A stretch of DNA of 64,000 nucleotides from positions 4,650,001 to 4,714,000 of the forward strand of contig NZ_JAKUKA010000001.1 of the NCBI RefSeq assembly GCF_023156195.1, written 5' to 3'. The translations under genes were made by a program, and so were the position numbers. Positions 31,892-40,282 of the stretch are shown in pieces. Numbering within the stretch: the stretch's first letter is position 1; the number at the start of each line of letters is the position of its first letter. The notes under the pieces were generated by a model. The model worked only from the letters and a program-made list of their open reading frames with translations, made no database searches and was not told the DNA's origin. The stretch comes from Chitinophaga sedimenti (GTDB lineage: Bacteria; Bacteroidota; Bacteroidia; Chitinophagales; Chitinophagaceae).

Positions 31892-31964
31892 TGGTCCGTA
31901 GCTCAATGGTGGGAGCGGCTGCCTTATACGCAGATGGATGCCGGTTCAAGTCCGGCCGGACCAA
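31892..31964 (+). tRNA. tRNA-Ile(TAT)-like
   Basis: At 73 bases it has a perfect acceptor TGGTCCG/CGGACCA, D stem GCTC/GAGC and T stem GCCGG/CCGGC. Anticodon loop CTTATAC gives TAT, which would read AUA. The anticodon stem has a mismatched outer pair (G-A). Bacteria normally read AUA with a CAT tRNA modified by lysidine, so a TAT tRNA is uncommon. The arm resembles that of the Ile(GAT) gene at 31560. Confidence 0.75.
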
Positions 31965-31971
31965 CGAAAGA

Positions 31972-32041
31972 TTGACCCGTTGCGGAATAAATAGCGCAGC
32001 TGACTTCTGGCCGGTTGCTGGTTCGATTCCTGCCGGTTAAC
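31972..32041 (+). tRNA. Degenerate tRNA-Arg(TCT)-like
   Basis: The anticodon loop CTTCTGG (TCT) sits in a stem GCTGA/CCGGT with one mismatch and two G-T pairs. The acceptor TTGACCCG/CGGTTAA needs a bulged C. The D stem has three pairs, the T stem one T-T mismatch, and the variable loop is reduced to about one base. Several lesions in one gene suggest a decayed or non-translational tRNA. Confidence 0.55.
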
Positions 32042-32066
32042 GAAACGGGCCATGGCCCGCTCATAC

Positions 32067-32141
32067 GCGTCGGTAGTTTAAAGTGGCGAGCACATTCATT
32101 GACACCTTGGGAGGTCGGGGGTTCGAATCCCTTACGGCGCG
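32067..32141 (+). tRNA. Degenerate tRNA-Val(GAC)-like
   Basis: The acceptor GCGTCG/CGGCGC gives six pairs, the D stem GTTT/GAGC includes two G-T pairs, and the T arm GGGGG-TTCGAAT-CCCTT has two G-T pairs. A TTGACAC loop suggests GAC, but its stem does not pair. I call it tRNA-derived with an uncertain anticodon. Confidence 0.45.
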
Positions 32142-32154
32142 CAAAAAATAAAAT

Positions 32155-32228
32155 GGTGCTGGTAGTTCAGCGGTTAGAATACCCGGCTGTGAACCGGGAG
32201 AGCAGGGTTCGAATCCCGCCAGTCACCC
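32155..32228 (+). tRNA. tRNA-His(GTG)-like with bulged stems
   Basis: The anticodon stem CCCGG/CCGGG is perfect around CTGTGAA (GTG), and the D stem GTTC/GAAT is good. The acceptor pairs GGTG/CACC and CTGG/CCAG only if T32223 is bulged out, and the T stem needs a bulged A at 32204. A G precedes the usual first base, as in His tRNAs. The lesions are single bases not in homopolymers. Confidence 0.6.
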
Positions 32229-32244
32229 AACAAAAATTAAACAA

Positions 32245-32318
32245 CAGCTGGTGGTTTAACCGAGTAAAAATTTCATGCTTTGACCATGAAGATGCAGGTT
32301 CGAATCCTGCCTGGCTGT
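32245..32318 (+). tRNA. tRNA-Gln(TTG)-like
   Basis: The acceptor CAGCTGG/CTGGCTG (two G-T pairs), anticodon stem TCATG/CATGA with loop CTTTGAC (TTG) and T arm GCAGG-TTCGAAT-CCTGC are sound. The D stem is weak, three A-T pairs. CCA is not encoded. It is the last array member before the YkuK gene, 28 bases upstream of it. Confidence 0.65.
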
Positions 32319-32346
32319 CTTAAATAAAAATTCAATAAATGAAGCC

Positions 32347-32832
32347 ATGGAACAGCGTAACAGCTGGCGGCGGCTGAATGGAATGATCGTTGAAACGCCC
32401 ATCAGGGAAGAAGTGCGGCAGGTATTGCTGGACGAAAAAGAAAAAGGGCATGCAATGAAAGTTTGCATTGGGACCGATAGCCAGGTAAAAGGCAGGTGCA
32501 CGGAGTTTGCCACCGTGATCGTATTTCTACGGAAAGGAAAGGGCGGATTTATGTATATCCGCAAAGAGGAATTACACCGCAAGATGAGCATCAAGGAAAG
32601 GATGCTGGATGAAGTAGCGAAAACACTGGACATCGCTTACCAACTCACCGACCTCTTTACCGCATTTAATGTGGACATGGAGGTGCATGCGGACATCAAC
32701 ACCAACCCGGCATTTAAAAGTAACGACGCACTAAAAGAAGCAATGGGTTACATCATGGGGATGGGATTTTCCTTTAAGATGAAACCACATGCGTTTGCCA
32801 GCTCCAGCTGTGCGAATAAAATGGTGCAGTAA
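32347..32832 (+). CDS. YkuK-family (DUF458) RNase H-like protein
   Basis: This 161-residue protein carries the YkuK/DUF458 pattern: VCIGTDSQVKG (first Asp of an RNase H-like fold), TVIVFLRKGKGG, then HADINTNPAFKSNDALKEAMGYIMGMGF and a final PHAFASSSCANKMV. The family is predicted to have an RNase H-like nuclease fold, but I know of no assigned substrate. The gene is embedded between tRNA-like genes on the same strand, with 28 bases to the one before and about 140 to the next, and no terminator in between. That placement suggests a role in processing or handling the array RNAs. Confidence 0.85.
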   Translation: MEQRNSWRRLNGMIVETPIREEVRQVLLDEKEKGHAMKVCIGTDSQVKGRCTEFATVIVFLRKGKGGFMYIRKEELHRKMSIKERMLDEVAKTLDIAYQLTDLFTAFNVDMEVHADINTNPAFKSNDALKEAMGYIMGMGFSFKMKPHAFASSSCANKMVQ

Positions 32833-32973
32833 AAATATTGCGGCGGCAAAAGGCCAATGCGAAAGACAGGCAGCTTGTCCATAGACCCGGAACAGTGATC
32901 GTGGTTTTTACAAGGCCACGGACTGCAGCGGTAGTAACCGGCTGTATCGGCCACTGGAGGCGAGGATAGGTGT

Positions 32974-33045
32974 CTTTAATCTGTGTGTTGGAAGTTCGAT
33001 CCTTCCCCTTCTGACAGAAGGTAACTCAGTTGGTAGAGTAACAGA
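32974..33045 (+). tRNA. Candidate circularly permuted tRNA-Lys(TTT)
   Basis: The 3' half comes first: loop CTTTAA, stem TCTGT (32980-32984), variable GTGTT, T arm GGAAG-TTCGATC-CTTCC, acceptor CCTTCTG (33007-33013). After a single A comes the 5' half: acceptor CAGAAGG (33015-33021), TA, D arm ACTC-AGTTGGTA-GAGT, A, stem ACAGA (33041-33045). Joined in tRNA order, every stem is perfect: 7, 4, 5 and 5 pairs. The anticodon loop lacks one T, which could be a homopolymer miscall. A rival reading as two damaged adjacent tRNAs exists (see findings). Confidence 0.5.
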
Positions 33046-33052
33046 AAACAAC

Positions 33053-33088
33053 TCAGCCTGAACAGCTGAATATGGACTCAAAACCCAT
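33053..33088 (+). other. tRNA-Phe(GAA)-like anticodon and T arms
   Basis: TCAGC-CTGAACA-GCTGA (33053-33069) is a perfect anticodon arm with GAA. It is followed by an eroded T arm ATGG...CCAT around CTCAAAA. No 3' acceptor strand matches the CAGAAGG found upstream, so it is not a complete tRNA by itself. Confidence 0.4.
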
Positions 33089-33099
33089 CAATGACAGAG

Positions 33100-33373
33100 G
33101 ACGTTGCCCTCACTAAAAACAACGGAAAAAGACCGGTAGTCCTATTATCCCAGTTCGTTCGGCAAAAGGCCGGTAAAACGAGACAACAACCGGCGCCTCA
33201 CCAGCGGGAATGCTGGCGCATGCAGGGGTGGCGCGTATTGTACGGACATCCGGGCGAAAGCCGGGACCCTGCTTTACGCAGCCCTTCATGCTGAGGCTTT
33301 CCTCCGTGCAGGCGCAGGGGGAGCGGATGCGGTCTTTTTCTATTTTTTGATTTTAAAAACTGTTTAACCCATC
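33100..33373 (+). other. Structured non-coding leader before the SPFH gene
   Basis: This GC-rich stretch has several short hairpins, for example CCAGC/GCTGG near 33201-33216 and CCGGGC/GCCGGG near 33250-33265, ending in a T-rich tract about 40 bases before ATG 33374. I see no believable ORF and no promoter box. It may be a processed part of the array transcript. Confidence 0.35.
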
Positions 33374-34467
33374 ATGAAACGATTGATTGTAAACAAATGG
33401 CAGATAGCGGTCGTATTCCGCAACAAAACTTACCACCGCATACTTACGGCCGGTACACACTGGCTGCGCTGGGACGATATTGCACTGGTATACCAGATGA
33501 ATGAACCATACAACTCGGGTAAAGACCTCGACGTAATGTTGCAGGACGAAATGTTCCGCAACGCTGTACACCTGGTGGAGGTGAAAGACAATGAACTGGT
33601 GCTGGTTTACGAAAACGGCATCCTGAAACAAGTATTAACCACCGGCCGGTACACGTATTGGAAAGGCCTGGTAGAATACCGTTTCGAACGAATGGACATC
33701 AGCAAAGCGGACATCACCGAAGAAGTGGACCGCAGCACGCTGGGCAACAAATTACTATCCGCACACGTGCGCAGCGCCACGGTGAGCAACCATGAAAAAG
33801 GTTTGCTGTTCATCGACGGGAAGTACGTGCAGTTGCTGGAGCCTGGTGTATACCACTGGTGGAACGGAAAAATGAGCATACAGGTTGCGATGGCAGATAC
33901 CCGCCAGTTGCAGGCAGAGATCAGCGGACAGGAAATACTGACCAAAGACAAAGCCACACTGCGTATAAACGCACGGGCACAATACCGCCTGAGCGATATT
34001 CAGAAAGCGATGCTTGACGTGAAAGATTACGACAAGCAATTGCACGTAAGACTGCAGTTAGCGCTTCGTGAAACGGTGGGCGAGTTAACGCTGGATGAGT
34101 TAATGGAACGCAAAAACGCGCTGGACGCTACCTTGCTGAGCCGTGTAAATACGGGCGACTTAGGCATAAGCGTAAGTGCCATCGGCATCCGCGACATCAT
34201 ACTGCCGGGCGATATGCGCGAAATCATGAACCAGGTACTGATGGCCGAAAAAAGGCCCAGGCCAACATCGTGATGCGCCGCGAAGAAACCGCGAGCACGC
34301 GCAGCCTTTTGAACACGGCAAAGCTGATGGAAGACAACCCGATGCTGTTCAAATTGAAGGAAATGGAATACGTAGAAAAGATCGCGGAAAAAATCGGCAG
34401 CCTGAGCGTAAACGGCGACGGCGGCATCGTGGACGGACTGCGTAAAATCCTGACCGGAACAAAATAA
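33374..34467 (+). CDS. SPFH/band-7 (slipin) family protein
   Basis: This slipin-like protein of about 364 residues has an SPFH core of about 120-300 (VSNHEKGLLFIDGKY; TKDKATLRINARAQYRL; LGISVSAIGIRDIILPGDMREIMNQV) followed by a helical tail. The frame breaks at 34248-34253, where a run of six A needs one more. Repair gives MAEKKAQANIVMRREETASTRSLLNTAKLM, the expected slipin continuation. Unlike most slipins no N-terminal TM helix is seen; instead there is an extra N-terminal beta-rich repeat of about 110 residues. Slipins build membrane or cage-like scaffolds, and some accompany RNA-repair loci. Confidence 0.88.
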
Positions 34468-34497
34468 ATATTATCTCTTCTAATTTCGTGTGGAAGC

Positions 34498-34530
34498 GGG
34501 TCGGCTCTTTGCGCCGGCCCTTCTTTTTCT
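34498..34530 (+). terminator. Terminator ending the RNA island
   Basis: GGGTCGGC / GCCGGCCC (8 bp, one G-T, loop TCTTTGC) is followed by TTCTTTTTCT, 30 bases after the SPFH stop. Confidence 0.85.
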
Positions 34531-34547
34531 TGTATGTTGATAAGAGA

Positions 34548-34817
34548 TTACGCGAAAAAGCTAAGTCCCTGTATATGGAACGACCAGCTCAGGATACCCA
34601 TTGGCATACAAATAAGGGCGAGCACAACGGCGACTACGTCTTCCCAGGTCTTTTTGTCCTTTACGAACAAAACCGACGGGAACGCAACCAGGAAAACAAT
34701 AGTGCAAACGATCGCCGCGGTAAGCGGAGTTTGCAGATGGCGGGTGGCCAGCATGTAGCCTAAAGCGCCAAGACCACACGCAGCGGTAACCAGCAAGAGT
34801 TTGGTAATATTTTTCAT
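34548..34817 (-). CDS. Small two-helix membrane protein, unknown
   Basis: This 89-residue protein starts at ATG 34817 (MKNITKLLLVTAACGLGALG). Hydrophobic helices lie at about 5-22 and 30-50, and a third hydrophobic stretch (VVAVVLALICMPMGIL) near 62-78. A short charged turn (KDKKTWED) separates them. I recognise no family. It is a lone gene, divergent from the ECF sigma gene by about 60 bases. Confidence 0.55.
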   Translation of the reverse strand: MKNITKLLLVTAACGLGALGYMLATRHLQTPLTAAIVCTIVFLVAFPSVLFVKDKKTWEDVVAVVLALICMPMGILSWSFHIQGLSFFA

Positions 34818-34879
34818 AATTCGGTGTGCGAATATAATACATGGATTTTTTGCAGTCAACCCTCCTTTAATTTGGATAA

Positions 34880-35494
34880 TTGCCCGAAGCACCTATCTTT
34901 AAGAGCGTGCAGTCCGCCGTCCACGATAAAGAACTGTTCCGCCTGGTGGCGGAAGGAGATGAAGCCGCGTTTCGCCGGCTGTTTCACGCCTATGTACCCA
35001 AGCTGCTGCCCGCCGTGCAACACCTCACGAAAAATGCAGCAGTGACGGAAGATATTTTACAGGAAGCCTTTTTAAAAGTGTGGCTCAGCCGCGACAAACT
35101 CCCGGAAGTGGAACACCCGCGGGCCTGGCTCACCAAAATCGTGTACCACCAATGCTTTTCTTATTTACGGCGGCAGGCGGTGCATGATAAAGCCCTGCAC
35201 GTTATTGGCGAGCAGCCCGAAGCGACGAGCATGGAAGACGATCTTGCGTTTAACCGGCTGCTGCGTACCGTAGCCGAAGCGGTGCAAGCGCTGCCACCCC
35301 AGGCGAAAAAAATTTACCTGCTGAGCCGGGAAGGGAATTTAAAGATCCCGGAAATCGCCGCCCAACTGGGACTATCACCCAACACGGTAAAAAATTCGCT
35401 GGTACGGTCGCTACAAGCAATCCGTGAGCAACTGGCCGAAGCGGGACATGTGTTACCCCTCGCTGTACTATGGCTGTTTTTGTTCGGAGAATAA
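34880..35494 (+). CDS. ECF-subfamily RNA polymerase sigma factor
   Basis: This 204-residue sigma-70 family ECF protein has region 2 (EAAFRRLFHAYVPKLLPAV ... DILQEAFLKVWLSR) and region 4 (LPPQAKKIYLLSREGNLKIPEIAAQLGLSPNTVKNSLVRSL). No ATG lies near the start, so TTG 34880 is taken; GTG 34907 is the alternative. It is followed by fecR and by an STN-containing SusC, the usual trans-envelope cascade in Bacteroidetes in which glycan binding by the transporter frees the sigma factor. Confidence 0.9.
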   Translation: MPEAPIFKSVQSAVHDKELFRLVAEGDEAAFRRLFHAYVPKLLPAVQHLTKNAAVTEDILQEAFLKVWLSRDKLPEVEHPRAWLTKIVYHQCFSYLRRQAVHDKALHVIGEQPEATSMEDDLAFNRLLRTVAEAVQALPPQAKKIYLLSREGNLKIPEIAAQLGLSPNTVKNSLVRSLQAIREQLAEAGHVLPLAVLWLFLFGE

Positions 35495-35577
35495 TTTTTT
35501 TAACCCGATAGGTCCTAATCGTTCACCTGCGCGTCTTAATTAATACGGGCCTGCCCCGATCCTTAAAAAACAATCTC

Positions 35578-36741
35578 TTGGAACCACGCGAACGTATTGC
35601 ATTCCTCAGCTCCCGGGCAATTAATGAATCGGCCACCGCGGCCGAACTGGACGAGTTATGCGTACTGCTGCAGCAGTACCCTGACTCCGAACTGCCAGCC
35701 CCGCTGGAGGATCTGCTGCAAACTGCCCCTCCCGTTTCGTACGACAACGCTCACTGGGACACCATCGCTTCGCGCGTCGGCGGCGGCCGACCATCTTACT
35801 ACTCAAATTGTTCCAATGCGCCACCATCGCTGGATGTGGGCGGCGGCGGGCATCGCTTTGGCCATTGCCGCAGGAAGCTACCTGCTTACCCGGCCAACAG
35901 CACCCGCTTTGCCTGCCGTAGCGAAACAAACCGAGCAACCGGCAATTACGCCGGGCGGCAATAAAGCAACGCTCATTCTCGGCGACGGTACTGCGATTAC
36001 ACTGGACAGCGCCGCCAATGGCGCGCTTGGACGACAGGGCAACATGCAGGTCGTAAAAACCGGGAATGGGCAACTGGCGTATCAATCGGCCGGCCAGTCT
36101 GTGCGTGCTGAAATATTATTTAATACCATCGTTACACCGCGCGGCGGCAAATACAGGTATTATTGCCCGACGGAAGCAAAGTTTGGCTGAACGCCGCTTC
36201 CACCCTGCGTTACCCCACCACCTTCAATGGCACCCGCAGCGTAGAGCTTTCGGGCGAAGCTTATTTCGAAATTGCACCCAATGCAGGCCAGCCTTTCGAA
36301 GTCCGCAATGGCAATAATACCATTGAAGTGCTGGGCACGGCCTTTAATATTATGGCGTATGAAGATGAAGCAACGACATCCACCACGTTACTCAGCGGCG
36401 CGGTAAAAGTGAACGGGCAAAAGATTTTACCGGGACAGTGCGCCAGCATCAGTCGCCAGAACGGGCAGCTGGCCATATTAGACCATGTGAACACCGAAGC
36501 GGCGGTAGCGTGGAAAAACGGTTATATCCAGTTCGAGGGGCAGGACATTCGCGCGGCCATGCGGCTGATCAGCCGCTGGTACGATGTGGCGGTGGAATAC
36601 CGGGGCGATGTGCCCTCGCATTTCCGGGGCACGATCCCGAGCAATGTACCGGTAACAGAAGTATTAAAAATGATGCAAATGACAGAAGAAGTAACCTTTG
36701 ATATCAGCGGTCGAACGATTATCGTATCGCCCGGCAAATAA
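35578..36741 (+). CDS. FecR-family anti-sigma factor
   Basis: This membrane anti-sigma protein has a short cytoplasmic N-domain, one TM helix (WMWAAAGIALAIAAGSYLL), a FecR domain (LPDGSKVWLNAASTLRYP, ELSGEAYFEIAP, VEVLGT-like IEVLGTAFNIMAY) and a C-terminal DUF4974-type part (GTIPSNVPVTEVLKMMQMTEEV). The frame is broken twice: near 35790-35805 at an uncertain base, and at 36152-36157, where CAGG should be CCAGG (GKYQVLLPDG). The start is TTG 35578. Repaired length is about 388 residues, as expected. Confidence 0.88.
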
Positions 36742-36810
36742 TTTTATCAGCTAAAATTCCACGTAATATGAGTCCCTGATATGTACTGCACCAACCGGCG
36801 GACATAAAAA

Positions 36811-36837
36811 GCCGGAAGTGTTCGCACCACTTCCGGC
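36811..36837. repeat. Perfect 10-bp hairpin between fecR and susC
   Basis: GCCGGAAGTG / CACTTCCGGC with loop TTCGCAC. The T-run is on the minus-strand side (five A before the stem on plus), so for the plus-strand operon it is not a normal terminator. It may stabilise or separate the regulatory and transport messages. Confidence 0.6.
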
Positions 36838-36904
36838 GGCATTAAGGTCTGCAAAGAACATCGATTTCGGCAATATTCATTTCTTACCCTAACCATACAA
36901 ATGT

Positions 36905-39900
36905 ATGCAAACAACGCTTTTTCCCAAAGCAGGCGCCATCGTCATGCCAGTGGTGAAAAACATTTTCCACGCTTATTCGTAAAAACGTTACTGATCATGA
37001 AATTTACGGTGCTTTTGATGACCATCGCCATGCTGCAGGTTCATGCGGCCGGCTATGGGCAAACGGTGAGCCTGGCTCACCGCAAAGTCCCGCTGCAGAA
37101 GGTGTTTACCGACATCCGGAAACAAACCGGCTTTACATTTCTGTATACGGACGAGCAGCTGTCCAATGCCAGGGATATATCCGTACAGGCGCGAAACATC
37201 CCCTTAAAAGAAGCCCGGATATGTGTTTCCGCGATCAGCCCTTAACCTACAGCATTACTGGTCAAACCATCATCATTAAAGAAAAACGGCCGTTGCTGAG
37301 ACCCCGCTACCTGCGGAGGAAATTACGGTAAAAGGGCGGGTGACGGATGATAAAGGCCAGCCCATTCCAGGCGCGGCAATACAGTTGAAAGGCACCTCGC
37401 GCGGGGTGACCACCAACGAAAACGGGGAGTATAGCATTACTGTTCCTTCGGAAGATGCGATACTGCTCGTATCCTCGCTCGGTTTTGACCGGCAGGAGAT
37501 CGCTCTTGGCGGCCGCAGCACCATTAACCTCACCCCTGGCCACGGCGGTTTCTAAAATTAATGAGCTGGTGATCGTGGGGTATGGCGAGCAGAAAAAGGA
37601 ACACTTACGAATTCCATTACTACCATATCTACCAAAGAATTCCAGGAAGCGCCGGTGAACCGCCTGGACCAGGTATTACAGGGCCGCTCACCGGGTGTTA
37701 CCGTGACCAATGCTACGGGCGCGCCCGGTGGCAGCGTGCGCATCCGAATCCGGGGCTCCAATTCTATTAACGGCGACAACTCTCCACTGTACGTTGTGGA
37801 CGGTTTTGTAGGCGCAGAGTTTTCCTCTGTGAATCCAGACGATATTGAAACCCTGCAAATCCTGAAAGATGCTTCTGCCACCGCAATCTTCGGTAGCCGC
37901 GGTGCGAACGGTGTAATCATCGTAACCACGCGCAAAGGCACAAAGGGTGGCCTTAAAGTAAATGCCACCACACGCCAGGGCATGTCGCAGGTAATTAAGA
38001 AAATGGATTTGCTGAATGCCGGCGACTTCGCTGAAACCGCCAATGCGCGGGCCGCGGCGGTGGGCACGGCCAGGCCGTTCACCGAAGCACAGGTAGCGGA
38101 GTTTAAAGAAAAAGGCGGCACCGACTGGCAGGATGAAATATTCCGCAGCGCGTTCAGCCAGGAGTATTTATTGAATATATCCGGCGGCACCGACAAAGGC
38201 GGCTACTTCCTTTCCGGCGGCTATCTGAACCAGGATGGCATCATTAAAAATTCTTCTTTTAAAAGATACATCCTGCGCTCGAACATCAACGCAAAAATGA
38301 CCGATAAAATATCGGCTACACTGAACATCGTGGGCATTTACACCTCCGCGCAAAACATCGACATCGTGGCCGATGGCCCCCACAGCCCGATTGCGCAGGC
38401 CATGACTGGTCCCCCACGCTGCCGGTGCGCAACGCGATGGGCGGTTACACGGCGACGGACCCCATCAGCTCCGTGTTCTTTAATCCAGTAGCGCTTACCA
38501 CCGACCAGTTGAATGTAACGGACCGTGTGCTGGCTAACATGATCGGCGGTTTTAAATATGAGGACATTGTACCCGGCCTTTCTTTCAACCTGCAATACGG
38601 TGTTAACTACCTTGGTTACGACAACAAAACGTTCGCCGGCAAGGTGGTGAATTCCGGTTCTTCATCCGCGAGCCTGCGCTCTAATAAAGAATTCCGGCTG
38701 CAGAACAGCAACACGCTTAATTATCACCGCAGCTTCGGTCACCACACGATCGATTTAACCGGGGTAATGGAGTATCAGCAATCGACCTACAACTATGTAG
38801 CGGCGGGCGCGAGCAACCTCACTTATGAGAGCTTCATGTGGAACAACCTGGCGCAAGGCACTGCGGGTAATCCAAGCTCCGGTTATTCAAAAAACTCGAT
38901 CTTTTCGCTGGTAGGCCGCGCGATGTACGGTTATAAGGACAAGTATTTATTATCAGCCGCGCTGCGTCGTGACGGTTCTTCCAAGTTTGTTGGTGACAAC
39001 AAGTACGCGTATTTCCCTTCCGTTTCTGCGGGATGGGTGTTATCTGAAGAAGATTTCCTGAAAGATGCGGGCATGTTCAGTCTGGTGAAAATCCGCGGCA
39101 GCTGGGGCTGGACGGGCAACGAGGGCATCGGCGCTTATAGCACATACTCTGCGTACGGCAACCGGGTGGCGTCATTTACCAACGGCACTTCTGTGACCGG
39201 CCTCGTACTGAACAACATCGGCAACCCGGAACTGAAGTGGGAAACGACCGAACAGAAAAACCTCGGCATAGAGCTGGGCATCATGAACAACCGGTTTACG
39301 CTCACCGCCGATGTGTTCCAGAAAGATACCCGCGACCTGTTGCTGACGGAGCTGCTGCCATTCTACCTGGGCGGGAACCCGATTACGCGCAACGTAGGCG
39401 CTGTACAAAACAAAGGGCTGGAAATAGCGCTGGAAGGTATGGTGATCGATAAAGGAGCATTTACCTGGAACAGCTGGTTAAATTTTTCCTTCATTAAGAA
39501 CCGGGTGCAATCCATCGGCAACAGCGATATCATTTTCGACAACAACCGCAAACTGGGTGGTGGCATGTCGCCCCAGCCGGAATTTATCGTACGGCCGGGC
39601 GATCCACTGGGCGCTATCTGGGGACTTACCTACCTCGGCACCTGGAAACCGGGCGACGAAACCAAGGCGAATGAATTTGGCGCCAAACCCGGTGATGCGC
39701 GTTACCTCGACAAAAACACTGATGGTGTGATTGATGCCGAAGATTACGACGTGATCGGCAATGGGATCCCTACCTTCTCTCTTGGCTTTAACAATACTTT
39801 CAATTATAAAAACTTCTCGCTGAACTTTTTGCTGCATGCGCTTACCGGGTTCGACAGGCTGAACTACAACAATGCAGCCACCATGTACCTTGGCGGCGAC

Positions 39901-40262
39901 GCACGCGAGGCCACGAACGTACAGATCAAAGACCGCTACATTCCTGGTGTGAATGAGACTTCGAACATCCCGGCGTTCAGCACCACGAACCGCAACTTTA
40001 CCCAGAGTACGCGCTTTTTGGAAAAAGCAGATTTTTACGGTTGAAGAACGTGAGCCTTGCCTACACAATACCGAAAGCGAAAATCGCCGGCAAAATGGGC
40101 GTACGCGTATTTGTGAGCGCCACGAACCTGTTTACTATTACCGGCTATAGTGGTATTGATCCCGAGGCCAGCAGCTCGGCTGGCGATATCCGCCAGGGCA
40201 TTGATTACGGCGCTTACCCGAACGTTAAAACTTACACCGCAGGTCTTACACTCAGTTTTTAA
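36905..40262 (+). CDS. SusC-family TonB-dependent transporter with STN signalling domain
   Basis: This outer-membrane glycan importer of about 1120 residues has an STN domain after the signal (VPLQKVFTDIRKQTGFTFLYTD). A carboxypeptidase-regulatory domain (VKGRVTDDKGQPIPGAAI), plug (LVIVGYGEQKK; GSVRIRIRGSNSINGDNSPLYVVDG) and barrel ending TAGLTLSF follow. At least seven one-base losses split it: about 37214-37218, 37291, 37533-37536, 37603, 38405-38409, 40030-40034, and one in 36960-36980 if the start is 36905 (MQTTLFPKAGAIV). The STN domain matches signalling to the FecR/sigma pair upstream. Confidence 0.9.
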
Positions 40263-40282
40263 ATTGATAAAAGAAATTTTTC

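Noticed and set aside
31673..31906. Minus-strand ORF of 77 codons with LAGLEPTALCLKDRS and LAGFEPATSCLRDRS
   Set aside because: It is the antisense translation of the tRNA-like genes. This phrase is a common false protein made from tRNA genes.
32015..32323. Plus-strand ORF of 102 codons across four tRNA-like genes
   Set aside because: It covers the Arg, Val, His and Gln tRNA-like genes; RVRIPPVT-type text is also a typical tRNA shadow.
33091..33294. Plus-strand ORF of 67 codons before the SPFH gene
   Set aside because: Composition and hairpins suggest structured RNA; there is no ribosome site or family motif.
32833..33373. Group I or permuted intron as an explanation for the split tRNA-Lys
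   Set aside because: I found no P7-like core (GACUA), no U before the first junction and no clear intron folding on either side, so an intron cannot be supported by eye.
36905..40262. SusC with seven frame breaks as a pseudogene
   Set aside because: All domains and motifs are conserved in the three frames and each break is repaired by one base at an error-prone site, so decay is less likely than sequencing error.
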